Source: Xanthoparmelia taractica (taxonomy: Eukaryota; Ascomycota; Lecanoromycetes; Lecanorales; Parmeliaceae). From it: DNA of 64,000 nt. The notes below the pieces were generated by a model. It did no database searches. It saw only the letters and a list, made by a program, of their open reading frames with translations, and was not told the origin of the DNA. Position 1 is the stretch's first letter. Every line of letters begins with the position of its first letter. A program made the translations under genes and the position numbers. The stretch lies in contig JANQBS010000078.1 of NCBI GenBank assembly GCA_033085395.1, positions 1-64,000 on the forward strand. Reading direction: 5' to 3'. Of this stretch, positions 24,344 to 35,602 are shown in pieces.

Positions 24344-24768
24344 TCAGATAAGTGAAGAAACATATTGCGACCGAAACCTAGGCGGGTTAGCAAACCTCGC
24401 CTGTACTCTGTCACAATTATACGAACCAAGACCAGTAGCTTTCCCGCGTTTCTGCCTTCCTCGCACGCACGAAGCAGCCAAAGCCACGACAGCCTCCCAT
24501 AATTCGTATAAGGTCAGACCCGTTGGCTCACCGTTAATATCTACCTTCACCATGCATCTTCGATCCGCTACAAATGGTAAGCAAGCCACACGTACCAGAA
24601 GGTGGAAAATTCTCACCAGAGGTATACGTGATCGGCAGTTGGACCTGCACTCTTTGGTCGGGCAGATGGCCAAAAGCCTGCCTGTTTTTGTCCACATGCA
24701 TGTCGGAAAGGATACTGTTGCAAGAATCCAAAGGTGGGCTGGCAAAAGAGTTGCAGCGCACATCCGGC
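24344..24768 (-). pseudogene. Secreted protein, family B, fragment lacking its first exon
   Basis: Two coding blocks on the minus strand, 24768-24617 and 24567-24344, join through a 49-nt intron (GTGAGA..TAG) in a consistent phase. They give about 125 residues. The first block has C-N-S-F..PPLDSC, then a conserved LP. The second has RRCMVKVDI, TLYELWEAVVAL and CV, matching the corresponding segments of the gene at 23224-24095. An acceptor-like CATACAG precedes the first block, but no exon with a signal peptide was found upstream: the only nearby ATG frame closes after 12 codons, and the neighbouring gene at 24834-25476 occupies the space. It may be a 5'-truncated relic or a misjudged tail of that neighbour, although the splice phase does not fit a fusion. 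Confidence 0.5.
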
Positions 24769-24833
24769 CTGTATGATGCAATTATTAGGTTCAGCTTATT
24801 GTCACCTCTTGTTGCTCTTTGGTCAGCATTCTT

Positions 24834-25476
24834 TCAGTCAAGTGAACTAAACGTTGACAAATCTTAGGACTTTCATAAGACTCGAATGCGCCTGAGCTAC
24901 GAAACAAATTCACTCACCGATCTGACCGGCTATTCCGCCCATGCCACGTGTAACCACACACTCCTCAAACACCGTAGAAGCAGCGTTGCCAACTTCTCTT
25001 AAAGTAGCGCTGGCTGTCACTGCACCTTCAGCTAGGATTGGCTGGACATAGCAGCGCCCATCGTCTATTTGCACGTTCAGCAAGTCAGAACACTTGATGA
25101 TATTCACTTAGATCTAACTCAAGCTGCTTAGGCACTTACTGCTAGTAGTACTGAAAGGTAGACCCAGGTCGTGAGGCTGCGCGCTGCTGCGGTCCGCGAA
25201 AACAATATCTGTATTATCAACCTTCATATAGTTGAAAACATTCCGGCAGCTCTCTACCTTGAGCCCCCTACCATAGCGTACGGGGTCGCACTTAAGCATC
25301 AACAGGCCACCGATCGATGCATTGCCGTATGTGGCTGACGAAGTCTCGGGATACGAAAGGGTTTGGGAGAGTCTGGATCCTTGCCGTAGATCATTGGTGT
25401 CCAGAAGTCTCGATAGAGTTGCGCACAGAGCAAGCGCTGGCAGAACGATGACCGTAATAAAGCAGTTACTAGACAT
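24834..25476 (-). CDS. Secreted protein, family B, second member
   Basis: Minus-strand model with exons 25476-25152, 25106-24918 and 24862-24834. It gives 180 residues. Intron 2 is 55 nt (GTGAGT..AAG). Intron 1 is uncertain: 45 nt with donor GTACTA, or 33 nt with the stronger donor GTAAGT at 25139; both keep the frame. Residues 1-~22 form a signal peptide (MSSNCFITVIVLPALALC). The mature part follows the family B order: KCDPVRYGRGLKVESC, an acidic linker, LPF, then DDGRCYVQP and a helical EVGNAASTVFEECV before a Gly-rich turn. The third exon is short and weakly supported; without it the protein ends at a stop inside intron 2, only a few residues different. Function unknown. Confidence 0.6.
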
Positions 25477-25825
25477 CGTAGAAGCTGTAAAGCCTGCCCT
25501 AATACTACTGAAAGAGTTTCTGATGTCTACAGCTAGCAAAGCCAGAATGTCCGCAGCAAAGCCCAAATCTGACTTGAAGGCTTCGGAACATTGTCCAGAT
25601 CTGGGACATACATATCTATGCATGAAGGAGATTGCGAGTGCAAGCGATCTTTTCACTATTCGTGTTCTTAGTTGCAAACTCATGTTATGGAAGCGGTCAA
25701 AGGATGTCGTCTTCGCTTATCCCAGAATCTTCGGGACCGGGTGATATTCGGTCATTCACGCCTCTCTAACTCGATCTTCCCAAAGATGGATCGAGAAGCA
25801 CCAAGAAGGTACCGATAATGTCGAA
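25477..25825. other. Intergenic, upstream of the family B gene
   Basis: Contains the probable promoter of the minus-strand gene ending at 25476. The reading frame of that gene extends upstream of its chosen ATG without a stop for ~70 codons, but the upstream part lacks a signal peptide. Confidence 0.35.
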
Positions 25826-26162
25826 TAGTGGGACTACGGGTTAATGTGTCTCATCACCTAGCCGCCGTCCTAGATGCATGCGCACATATGGAAAACACGT
25901 GCCTTAATGAGCTCTAAATGTATGGGCCTCACACCATCAGTTGGCTCCTAGTTCGACTTTCTTCTACAATATAGTTTAGAGCAATCGCATTCGCACCCCC
26001 CCATGCCTGTATCTAGTTCTATGCCGCCTGGGCACGGGATTTTGCTGGTGGTGAGCTCAGGCGCCTATCTTGGCCTGCTGACTGCTGGCCCTAGCTTTGG
26101 GACGGCCCAATTACACTTCTGCTTGATCCACTTTCTATGACTTCAGGAATGAGAGCACTAAG
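25826..26162 (+). mobile_element. Non-autonomous Crypton derivative, diverged
   Basis: Begins TAGTGGGACTAC and ends GAGAGCACTAAG, like the copies at 54050-54442 and 6052-10266. Its 337 bp keep only the two outer ends of the 4.2 kb element. It also shares the internal junction (ATGCCTGT, then CTATGCCGC) with the 54 kb copy, so the two belong to one deletion family and are not independent remnants. It is not RIP-mutated but carries many point differences and small indels. Confidence 0.75.
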
Positions 26163-26595
26163 CGCTGTGACCCGCCACAGTCTGGTTTGTCAACACAAAG
26201 CCTTGATTGTGTAAAGGTGTCGAAAGCAAATAAATGCCCATACTGCGAGGTATGGTGAAACTCTTTATGACCATTCACAGCCTGTTGTCTGAGGTGTATA
26301 AGTTTATGAATAATCTATTGTGGTGAAATTTGCCAGCCGTCATTCATGACGCCGAGAGAAAGAAGTCATTGATGGCCACCTAAAGCTACCGATATTCAAA
26401 AGGTGCATTTGATAAATCACGAGTCTCGGCTTCGACTACAGAACCCCGAGAGTATTTCTATCGCTCAAGGTCCGTCAATGTCATAGATAATGGATTGTGA
26501 GCCTCACTATCTCGGTGTGCACTTATTGGAAGCTTTCTGCATTTTGAATACATGATTGAGCTCCTAAATGTAAAATTTAGCTACTACGAGATTAT
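26163..26595. other. Intergenic, no supported gene
   Basis: AT-moderate sequence between the Crypton derivative and the stop codon of the next gene. Nothing recognisable was found; it presumably holds the 3' end of the minus-strand gene. Confidence 0.4.
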
Positions 26596-27189
26596 CTAAA
26601 GTCTACTTTTCACGAAGCCACAAGGACGGAACACCATGCAAGTTTCTTCACCCGCGCCGATCATCGTCGCTTTTCCCATGGAATTCTCAAAATGACGTCT
26701 TAATGCAGCCATCGACGAGTCCGAAGGAAGGGCACGCTTGGCACCGTTCCAAAATTCGGATCCAGCCTCAACCTTCACTGTCACCTCTTCAAGCCCGCTG
26801 CGAGTAAAAGCCTTCATTAAACCCAAGAGATTGTCGAGCCAAACATTATAGTCGCGTGTTGGCTCACCAATGCCGTGATATGCGATGATGATACTGAAAG
26901 CAGGTTTTGGGGTCTCGTTCGCTGCGTCGTCGACGAAGTACCAGACAGGACACTCCCGCTTAAACTGAGCCATCGATGGATCAAAAGGGTACATCGTGCG
27001 GTTATGGACGTTGTCTGGTTGCATGTGATAGTGGAACTCGACGTTGCGGACTTCTGCCATGTTGCTGGGTCTCGAAAAGCTCGAATTGGCGCGGTCAGGA
27101 CAGCCGTGGTAGATCTTGCAGGTCCCATTGGAGTCAACGGGCTTCCAGTTCATCAGGTCGCGGACATACTGACATGGGTCGAATGCCAT
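26596..27189 (-). CDS. Hypothetical protein, 197 residues
   Basis: Single-exon ORF on the minus strand. I start it at the ATG at 27189, whose context ACCATGG is optimal, six codons after an earlier in-frame ATG. The protein is soluble, with no signal peptide or membrane segment. It contains several Cys residues, a hydrophobic strand FSIIIAYHG in the middle and an amphipathic C-terminal half. I do not recognise a family and give no function. The length, clean start context and balanced codon use support a real gene. Confidence 0.55.
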   Translation of the reverse strand: MAFDPCQYVRDLMNWKPVDSNGTCKIYHGCPDRANSSFSRPSNMAEVRNVEFHYHMQPDNVHNRTMYPFDPSMAQFKRECPVWYFVDDAANETPKPAFSIIIAYHGIGEPTRDYNVWLDNLLGLMKAFTRSGLEEVTVKVEAGSEFWNGAKRALPSDSSMAALRRHFENSMGKATMIGAGEETCMVFRPCGFVKSRL

Positions 27190-28640
27190 GGTTGGTAAGG
27201 TGAGCAAAGAGTTTCGAATTGGTTTTGGTATTGGGACTGCTCGGATCTGGCGTGGTCGAAATCGAAGTGGACTGCCTTTGAGAGAAAATGTGAAGGTGTG
27301 ATGATGGAAGATGTGAGGGGACGTGGGATGATATAAGTAGGCAAGGAATTCAAATGTCTAAGCTTTGTCACACAAAAGCTTTCTTCCTGACATGGGGACA
27401 TTGAATATGTTATAAGTGTCACCTTTGTAAGTTGATCTGTGTGCTTTGTTACTCTGCATTCCGCATCTCTGCGCTGAGCGTCTTTGTCGTACGTTCTTAC
27501 TAACACAAGCCATTGTACAGCTTATTTCGCTGCTTTATAATTAGCGAGGTCTTGGTAAATACAGACCCTACCACCTCCCCGGATGGTTATTTCGGGCGTG
27601 ATTGTTCTTCTTTCCCCTTCTCCATTGGCTCTAGTGTCGACGGTGACTCAAATACCTGCAAATTGATCTCCAACGATTGTCCAGTCAGAATATCAAACAC
27701 AGTATTCTCCGGTAGTACCGATCAAGGACAGCTGTATTGTGGGCCACGAGGTGGATAGGGTCTGGGATCCATGCCCCTGCCAAGTAGAACAACCACAGTC
27801 ATAGCTACAGGACCGGATCTGCAATGAAGCCTTACTGAAGTTCCTTCCGACCGAGCTGGCAAAGAATGCTATGTTTGCAATTATAGGATTTGTATCTCTT
27901 AGCGTTAACCGTCAAGACGCTGAGTGTCCTGATTTCCTGCTTATTGAAAGGTGGCACTCTAGGATTGCATCCCGCGCGGCTTCATTTCCGATATAGCACG
28001 TGAATAAGAGGAGGGGATCTAGACCCCGCCTTGTTGGTTGAAGATGGGAAAGGAATAGCAGACCTTGATCAACATTCGGTGCACACGTTGCAAAAGCATT
28101 GGTGACAACGGTACGAGACTCACAGCCGTAAGATTGGCGCCGGCGATTCAGTCTCGGTTACTGGACGGAGGATGTACTTGACTCAGTATCCCTACTTCAC
28201 TATTTCACTGGGGCTTTGAGAAAGGCCTAAGAAGCTCCAGGAAGGCTAAAATGTGAAGCACCTAGTGAACCATATCCAGTTGTGGAGTAGCATTCACCTA
28301 CTACATTTCTCTTTCCATCTAAAGCATCACCAGTAGAGCTTCACTTCTTGCTTTTCATCTGTTCCAAAGTGAAGGTTGATTCTCTTCTCCATTTCTGACC
28401 AAGCTCGGTATTCATCTAATCACCTCAGCTAAGGTAGGTACTTCACCCATTGCACCCCGCCAATTCCCCCGGATGTGGCAAGCTCGCTAAACCTTTTCGG
28501 GTTAGCACCTTCCCCTCCATAAGGGAAGCCTCCAGAAGGTATTGCTGATGACCTTAACCTGAAACGGTTTAGTCTGAGGGACAAGGGAAAATCTGCTTTG
28601 GACTCGAAGTCAGCTTCATTCTTTGCAATCTCATCAACAA
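27190..28640. other. Intergenic, no supported gene
   Basis: Probably holds divergent promoters for the genes at 26596-27189 (minus) and 28641 (plus). A cysteine-containing frame at about 27560-27758 lacks a good start and was not annotated. Confidence 0.4.
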
Positions 28641-29861
28641 ATGGCTTCAAGGTTCCTCGACTATCCACCCGAGATTCGTGAACAGATATACAGCGATCTC
28701 TTATCGACTACAAGTTCGAGGGTAGAATCCGACAAACCAGACGAGCCCGCACGCTACGAGTATCAACTAGCCATCCTCTCAACTTGCCACCAAATCTATC
28801 GAGAGGCTAAAAAGGTCTTTCAAGATAATGTATTTGTGAAGATTACCACCCCTTGGCCTGAAGCAATTGAACATATCAGGAGTGAGGGTAAAGTACCCAG
28901 CGTGGCGATTGGACAGAAAGCCGAAGCCTTCCGCGACTTTCACCTGTGGGTCTCTATCGATACTCCCGGAGGAACCCATCCTAGACACCATGAGAGATTC
29001 AGCATGCTCATTTGCCTTGAGGATCTGGAAGCCTTCAATAGGTTTTGGCACTTTTCCAACTTAAATTTCTACGGTCTAAACCGACACCTGCGCCTCAAGC
29101 TCACTATCCAGGATCCCCATGTTCCAGACCGCAAGATACCCAAGGCGCTCCAGACCCGACTCTTGATGCCATTTGGTATGATCAAAGAGCTAGACACCTT
29201 CACAGTCCACGGATCAAAGCTGTTGCCATCCGTAGACGAGGCTTTACAGAAGGAGCGAGCCATCCCCGACCCGACACCGGAGCAGTGTCTCGAGAAAGCT
29301 TTCGCCCTTAAAGACGCCGGCAATGCACTCCTCAAATTAGGCCAATACCGTCAAGCTCTACAGAAATATGTCGATTCGTTCGGCGCAGTCCACATTCATG
29401 TCTCGGGCCGCGTTCGCACCGTGCATTGCGACGGCTTCTACATCCGTGAGCTCTCCTCTGGCCCATACAAGAGCCAACGCGGCGACTACGCGCGCGGTAT
29501 CCTACGCGTACAATTGGTTGCCAACACTATTCTTGCCTTCCTCAAGCTCGAAGAATACGCCGAGGCGCATTTCTGGGGCAAGCGGAGCATCATTCTCTTC
29601 CGCCATTCCGTGACCGGCGAACACAGCGACGAAATTGGCGATGATTATCAGGACTGGTTGAGCCGGGTCTCGGCGATTAGATTCCCAGCTCAAGACGCAA
29701 TGGGAAAGATTTTTTACCGGACCGCGCTGGCCAGCAGGGCGTTGGGGAAGGTGGCGGATGTGAAGACTTTGATGAAGGCAGCCGCGGTGTACTTGCCGTA
29801 TGATGAGATTGTGCAGAGGGAGATGAGGGCTCTGGAAGAGAGTCAGGGAGTAGCCTCTTAG
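28641..29861 (+). CDS. F-box-like protein with TPR-like C-terminal region
   Basis: Single-exon gene, 406 residues from the ATG at 28641 (context CAACAAATGGC; an earlier in-frame ATG six codons upstream lies in a poorer context). Residues ~5-21, FLDYPPEIREQIYSDLL, fit the short F-box-like helix at the start of many fungal adaptor proteins, where LP-x-E-x-R-x-x-IY is the usual form. Residues ~215-260 contain AFALKDAGNALLKLGQYRQALQKY, a good TPR helix pair, and residues ~290-400 contain more helical hairpins consistent with degenerate TPRs. F-box proteins present substrates to SCF ubiquitin ligases; whether this one binds Skp1 is not shown. Soluble, no signal peptide. The order F-box-like then TPR is common in filamentous ascomycetes. 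Confidence 0.7.
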   Translation: MASRFLDYPPEIREQIYSDLLSTTSSRVESDKPDEPARYEYQLAILSTCHQIYREAKKVFQDNVFVKITTPWPEAIEHIRSEGKVPSVAIGQKAEAFRDFHLWVSIDTPGGTHPRHHERFSMLICLEDLEAFNRFWHFSNLNFYGLNRHLRLKLTIQDPHVPDRKIPKALQTRLLMPFGMIKELDTFTVHGSKLLPSVDEALQKERAIPDPTPEQCLEKAFALKDAGNALLKLGQYRQALQKYVDSFGAVHIHVSGRVRTVHCDGFYIRELSSGPYKSQRGDYARGILRVQLVANTILAFLKLEEYAEAHFWGKRSIILFRHSVTGEHSDEIGDDYQDWLSRVSAIRFPAQDAMGKIFYRTALASRALGKVADVKTLMKAAAVYLPYDEIVQREMRALEESQGVAS

Positions 29862-30674
29862 ATGGATGCCTGAATGGTAGATCATGATCTATAAAGATGA
29901 CCCAAGAATGATCAGTTGGACACAAGTTTTACGCTTTGAAATCTGCGAGGCTGTTGCCCAGCCTGACTTTGGCTCAGATAGTACGTTAATTCGGATAGGT
30001 GCAGAGAATGGAAGACAGACATCCATGACACATAGCCACTGATGTCCACTCTCCATTTTACCTACTCGCGACGACAAAAGACTTGAAAAAGAACACTCCA
30101 TCATGTAAAACGCTCATTAGGATCAGGAACTGTTGGAAATATTGAGAGGAGGATGAAGGATTTATTGTTTCTATGGGGTGTGAGAAGGCTACTTATACCC
30201 CTATTTGACACTCATGCGGGGTAGTCTTTCAACACAGTGCTGCAGCAATTCCAACAGGAACACCATTTCACCTAATAATAATATCACTCGCATTTCCGAG
30301 ATATCGGTTATACGTGCGGCCGAGGCTCGGGTTGCGCAAATTCGGGCTTCCCCGATGCCGATGGTGCCCGAAAGTAAGCGCTTATTCACCGAGACACCGA
30401 GGTGCATAATAGACTAGTCGACAGCGTCCTATCAGACGCTTGGGATTCGTCTCCTGTTTGAGCAAGCGATACTCTCTGTACTTTACGGTAGGTCAGATGG
30501 ATGACTCAATAAGGCTGCATAAAGGGGCTGCGGCTGAGGCGATTCTAGTTGGTAGATTTCAAATTGCCGTATATAGCTGTTTAATAATCATACATTTTCA
30601 GCCGCTTATCAAAATGGATCTTTGTCTTCAAATTTCATCACGCCGTCTCGATATCTTTTGCTGGCCTGAGGATC
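29862..30674. other. Intergenic, no supported gene
   Basis: No supported gene. Likely 3' region of the F-box-like gene and promoter of the membrane-protein gene at 30675. Confidence 0.4.
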
Positions 30675-32732
30675 ATGGCTCTTTATACTTTTTCCAATTT
30701 TTCGGAGATGTTGGACACTATGCTTGCTTTTTTTTCGCGGAAATCTGGGAAGCAAGGTGATTATAGAGAACAGGCTTCGGCTCCTCGACTGAGCAGGAAA
30801 CGCGACCTTTGGCTTGCGTTCGTCATCGTTTCGCTCCCGCTGCTGGTCATCGCAATACTCCTGTTGGCTTTCACCTTCCATGACCGAGAGAAACCACTCT
30901 TGTATCCAGAAGATCACAGGCTGCCCTTCTCCCGTCCCCCTTCGCTGCATCCCTTCTACACAAATGTGGCCTCCGGGTCTTTCCTCCTAGTAGCCAGCTG
31001 GGCAAGCAATATTGCCGGATTTGTCATCGCGCCTTTCATGGTGCTTTTCTCCTACGCTGTGGCTCGAGAGATTATTCTGCACCCAACCGGTGACTACGAG
31101 TATGCACAGTCGCACCCTCCGTTGCTGCGCGAAATCATGAGAGGCGCTCATGTGGGGGTATGGCATTGGGTTGCACAGAAGACTTATCAGAGACCTAAAC
31201 GCGCGGTTGGGAAAGAGCCGATTCTGCGCGTTGTTGATGTTGCTGGTATAGGGCTCTTTATAGCGACACTGCTCACGTAAGTTGGGGTCTTCTAATTCTC
31301 TATGTGCTACAGAATCACTAATCTAGTAGTCAGAATTCTGGTCATTGTCGGAGGTAGGAACGCAAGCCTCTTGCAGCTAGGAGTACCGCTGACCCAAGGT
31401 GTAGACAATTGGCTTCATGTTGCTACGCATAGGGTTGTCATAACGCACTATGACGACACGACAAACTATACGGAAAATTTCCAATACGGAGATCCCACGG
31501 TCGATGTCAATGCCTACCAGGCAGGCTTCAAACCATTAGATCTATGCGATGAGCAGCTAGTTGCCACCCTTCCTCAAAACGTATCAGCCGCGCCTCTTCC
31601 GTGCTCGCTTAATAAGACTGACGATCTCACCAACGTTGCTAATCCGGAATTTGTCTACCTCACTCTTGGTACAGGGATCAGTCAAATCTCGGACAGTTTC
31701 AATGGCATCAATTTTACTCAACTTAGGAACGAAGAAGAGAAGAACACTGCAACACCGTACCAGGTTGTTACATACCAACCACCTAATGAAAACGTCTCGC
31801 ATTCGCTCTTTTTTTATCCTGACGCGGCAGCAGAGTCTGACTCTAGTGACTATGGCTATGGATCCAATTTCGGTATCGACTATGTGGCGAACAGTACTTC
31901 CATGGTGACCAAGTGTACTTTTGCCACGCAAGAATGCGATATCCGTGCCGACGCCACCAACTCGAGTGGCAGCAACAACATATCCATACCCTTCCACTGC
32001 TATCCGGACTTCTCGGGTAACCTTGGTCAAACACCAGCGACAGGCCACGAGAGGGCCCAAGGTTGGAACATGAGCTTCTACCAACTCGTCAACGGAACAC
32101 CGACAAACATCCCTGTCCAAGCGCAATCCAACCCATTCCACTTCTACATCGCCACCGCCGTCAACAGCATAAGCTACAGCGACATACCCGACGACAACCC
32201 GGACAAGGTCTCATTCAAAGACGCAGGAGAAGGCTTCACAGCCTTCGCCTTGAACTGCGAAGCGACAATCTACGACGTTACATTCTCAATCGTCAACGGC
32301 TCTTTCAAGCAATTCAACCACAGCATCAGCACTCCACAAAAAGCAAACATCATGCAAGCGCCCCTACAAGTAGGTTTCGGCCAATACCACCTATACCAAG
32401 CCGCATCACTCGCGGTCTTAGTACTCAATGACTCCCTGACCACGACAATGGGCAAAGCGTTTAGCCAGACGGGCATGGCGCTAGCGTCGGGCGTCTTCGA
32501 CTTCGATTACAACATCCTGCAGCGCTTTCGCTGGAACAAGTCCGTCACCATGGTCCCTAAAGCGCCGCTGTTCTATCTCGTCGTCGTGTGTCTTGTCTAT
32601 TCGGTGTTTGGGATGGTGATGACTGTTTTGGCGCTGCATCTGAGGAGGAGGCCGGATGTGAGGGATCAGCAGGCGAGGTTGATGGTTGAATGGGCCCCGG
32701 AGATGGATAAGCTGGATCAAGCGGCGGAGTAA
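30675..32732 (+). CDS. Large N-glycosylated multi-pass membrane protein
   Basis: Two exons, 30675-31276 and 31334-32732, separated by a 57-nt intron (GTAAGT..CAG) with a strong ACTAAT branch site 14 nt before the acceptor. The sum is 2001 nt, 666 residues plus stop. A shorter 36-nt intron to an earlier CAG would also keep frame but lacks the branch site. Hydrophobic segments lie at about residues 44-67, 99-128 and 188-210, followed by a ~400-residue region rich in N-x-S/T sequons (more than ten), then a final segment at ~614-640 and a short basic tail. This suggests a large extracytoplasmic loop held by the last helix. The motif NWLHVAT after the third segment is a pattern I associate with uncharacterised fungal membrane proteins. 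No enzymatic motif seen; function unknown. Confidence 0.75.
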
Positions 32733-32963
32733 ATATGGAAAATAATGAAGGGAGAGGAGAGAGGGTGGAGCCATGACCAAGGAGCTCCCGCGATTTCACG
32801 GACCTAATCTTATAGACCGACGACCCTGACAGCAGAGGGCACGACTGGAGAACTCGTCGCACTTAATATATATAAATAAGATCCCTTCCATTGCGGTCAG
32901 AGGGTCTAAAAAGCCAAATCGCACAGCGTAACTCGTACGATCAAGGGCAGCAAACTCGTGCGC

Positions 32964-32997
<34 letters not shown>

Positions 32998-35197
32998 AGC
33001 GCCAACAACGCCTGCAGGTACTATTATAATCATTTTCGCCCTTTGCACTCATCTCTAGATGGACATCACACCCAGCATGCCGAAACCAATTATTCCTTAC
33101 CATCTCTCAGATCGAACCCCCACCTCCACCCCCCAGCCTCCACACCCGCGCATCCACCACCCCAAATTCCATCTTCATCAATCCTCAACCCCCTCCCTCT
33201 CTTCCACAACACTCCCTTCAGTCAATCAAAATCCACTCCAGCCTCCTCCCTCGTCGAACCTCCCGTAACCCCCCGTGCATCCGGCTAATCCCTCTTCCTG
33301 GCCTCCTCTTGCCTCCCGTTTTACGTACACTCCCCTACCCTAGTACACAACCTCCGATCAATTATTTCCTCCTTCTCTCCCCCCTCACCCCGCACCTTCA
33401 TACACTGAGGCAACAAATCTCCCTATCACGCAACACCCGACACCTATCACCATCACCATCACACCGTCACCACCGCCATCAGCATCCAAAAACCCACCCC
33501 ATCGCACCGCACCCCCCCCCCCCCCCCACAGCCCCCTCCTCTTCAAAACCTCGCAGAGAGATAATAGTACAGTACAGCATAGCCAAAATGAGCTCAAATC
33601 ATCGACACCCTCACTTCAGTCTTCCCACGGAAGCCGACACCACACAACGACGCTGCATGTTGCAGCAAACCGTAACTCTGCACACACACATCCACCGCCG
33701 CCCCCCCCAAAACAACACCCACCAACACCCTCAGCCGCACCCAGACGAAACGAGCAGCGGTACAATACCCCGCGACCGATCCCTTCAGACCCATTCCGCA
33801 ACAAATCTTTAAACCCTGGGCGGCAATTCCTTTAATCCCTAGGCACAAATCTCTTCTCTTTGCTACATATAACCGCAGACACCGCCCACGTAACCACGCA
33901 CGGAGGGACATTTCCTACTACAACAGCAAATCATGACCGAACCGAAACCCGCGAGCGACGCTGAGGGAAAGAAAGGTGGCTGAGGGAAATGAAATGTGGT
34001 ACGAGTACCGAGGACGCGGGGCTAGGTTGGATAAGTAAGGAATGGATCCATGCACTCCGCGGGCTGGGAACGGAACTGGGAAATAGATGCTTCTGGCTGA
34101 GCTGGGCCGGGCTGGGGAGTTGATGATGTGGGAAGAGCCTTGGGGGGGGGGGGGGGGGGTTTAGTATGATTTAATTAATTGATTAAGGGATGGGTTAGAG
34201 GGATTATTTATGTAGTGGGGTGTGATGGTGTGTGGATGGGTGGATGTATGGATGGATGGAGGGATAGTTGTGCTTGGGCTTTAATGTTGATGTTGATGTT
34301 GGGATCAAGGTAGAGAGTGTTGAGGTGGAGAGGGTTGAGCTGACCAGAGCAGGCCGAGGAAAATCGAGGTACGAGGAAGAGAGATGAGGTAATGTGGGTT
34401 GAAAGGCGTCGCTGAGAATGTGTTATTTATATAAGAAGAAACCAAACAGCTGGGGAAAAGGGAAAAGGGAGGGGAAATGGTGTTCATTGTTGCACGCTGG
34501 TTGGGCAGTCTTGCTGCGACAATTTGGCCTTGGGGACGGTGAAGGGAGAGGGATGTCAGGGGAGGAAGAGGGGTGGAAGTGGACAGGGGCATGGTCTAGG
34601 GGGTTGGGAGGGATTTGGGTGGCAGAGGGTTTAGGGGGTAAGGGGGCAGAGAGTTAGAGGATAGGAGGTAGGGGGCTGACGTGTGGGAGTTGGTCCCGGT
34701 AGGTTTGTGTAAGATGAGGAAAACTTGAGAGAGGGAGAGGGGAGGGAGGGAGGAGGGAGGGAAGGAAGGGTTCGCTCGGTGGCGATATGGAGGGATTGGT
34801 TATTGCGTTTACCGCTCTGCTTTTGTTCGGGATCCTGCCTATCTCTAGTGCAAGAAATGGATTCAGAGACGGGTTCAAATGGCTTTGATTTTCCCTTAGT
34901 CCTAGGCCAGCAGGCTCCCAACATGACATACTCCTGCAAGACAATCAAGCAACAAAGCAAAGGACCTGCGTTTCCGTTTCTACGGGGTCTTAAAAAGGGA
35001 CAGCGATTAGGTGCACAAGTATATCCATTAAATTCATAAACCCATTATCGCACGCACACAGGCACGCACGCATCAATAATCACAAACCCGCAAGTTAACT
35101 CCCTTCCTTATCCACCATCAACATTTCGCCTTCCCACCTTACCCCAACCTGAACCCACCCAACACGCATAACCACCCTCCCCACCACGCGCAACCCA
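32733..35197. other. Low-complexity, strand-skewed intergenic region
   Basis: No supported gene. It holds a 31-base A run (32965-32995), a 16-base C run (33512-33527) and an 18-base G run (34142-34159). From about 33060 to 33920 the plus strand is C-rich and pyrimidine-rich; from about 33960 to 34800 it is G-rich and purine-rich; from about 35040 to 35260 it is C-rich again. The ORFs here are Pro-, His- and Ser-rich, or Gly-rich, and follow the composition, so I treat them as spurious. Confidence 0.55.
32965..32995 (+). repeat. Poly-A run, 31 bases
   Basis: Uninterrupted A tract. No retroposed coding sequence is recognisable directly upstream, so I record it as a simple repeat. Confidence 0.9.
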
Positions 35198-35602
35198 TCA
35201 CATCAACCCACCCTTCAAACCCTCCCCCCTCTTCTCCACCTCCTCTTTCTCAGTTGGCGGACAATGAACGCATCCCCCTCCTGTGCAGACCTGAGATGGG
35301 GGGATGCACGCGAGGTCGACGTTTGCGCTTCGTTTGTCGGGAGAGTGGGGAGCTGCGAGGACGGATGCTGTATGGGGTGGATTGGGTTAGTGGGGGGTGG
35401 AAAGGGGAAAAGGGGGGGGAGGGTTAGTTGGTGGATGTGGTGATGATGATGATGGGAGTTGGGTTGATGATGGTGGTGTAGGGAAGGGGGGTTGGTGTGG
35501 GGAAGGGAGTTAGGGGGGGGAGGAGAGGAGAGGGGTTGGGGAGTACTGACCTGAAGCTATGGCGAGGACGAGGGCGCAGCTGCTGATGACGTTGGGATGC
35601 AT
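35198..35602 (-). CDS. Small secreted cysteine-rich protein, 73 residues
   Basis: Two exons on the minus strand, 35602-35551 and 35367-35198, with a 183-nt pyrimidine-rich intron (GTCAGT..CAG, branch CTAAC about 20 nt from the acceptor). The sum is 222 nt, 73 residues plus stop. The start context CCACCATCATGC is good. Residues 1-~24 form a signal peptide ending LAAP. A dibasic KR at residues 29-30 suggests Kex2 processing. The mature part has four cysteines in the order C-x6-C-x4-C-x2-C, followed by an acidic/basic tail. The intron is long for this window and its donor is GTCAGT, so the splice call is the weak point. Such proteins are effector or cell-surface candidates by features alone; no homologue is claimed. 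Confidence 0.55.

Noticed and set aside
24240..24776. 178-codon plus-strand ORF
   Set aside because: Antisense to the family B fragment, which has family motifs and a good intron; the plus frame has none.
33309..33812. Long Pro/His-rich ORF in the C-rich block
   Set aside because: Composition-driven; no signal peptide, motif or splice sites, and equally long frames occur on the other strand.
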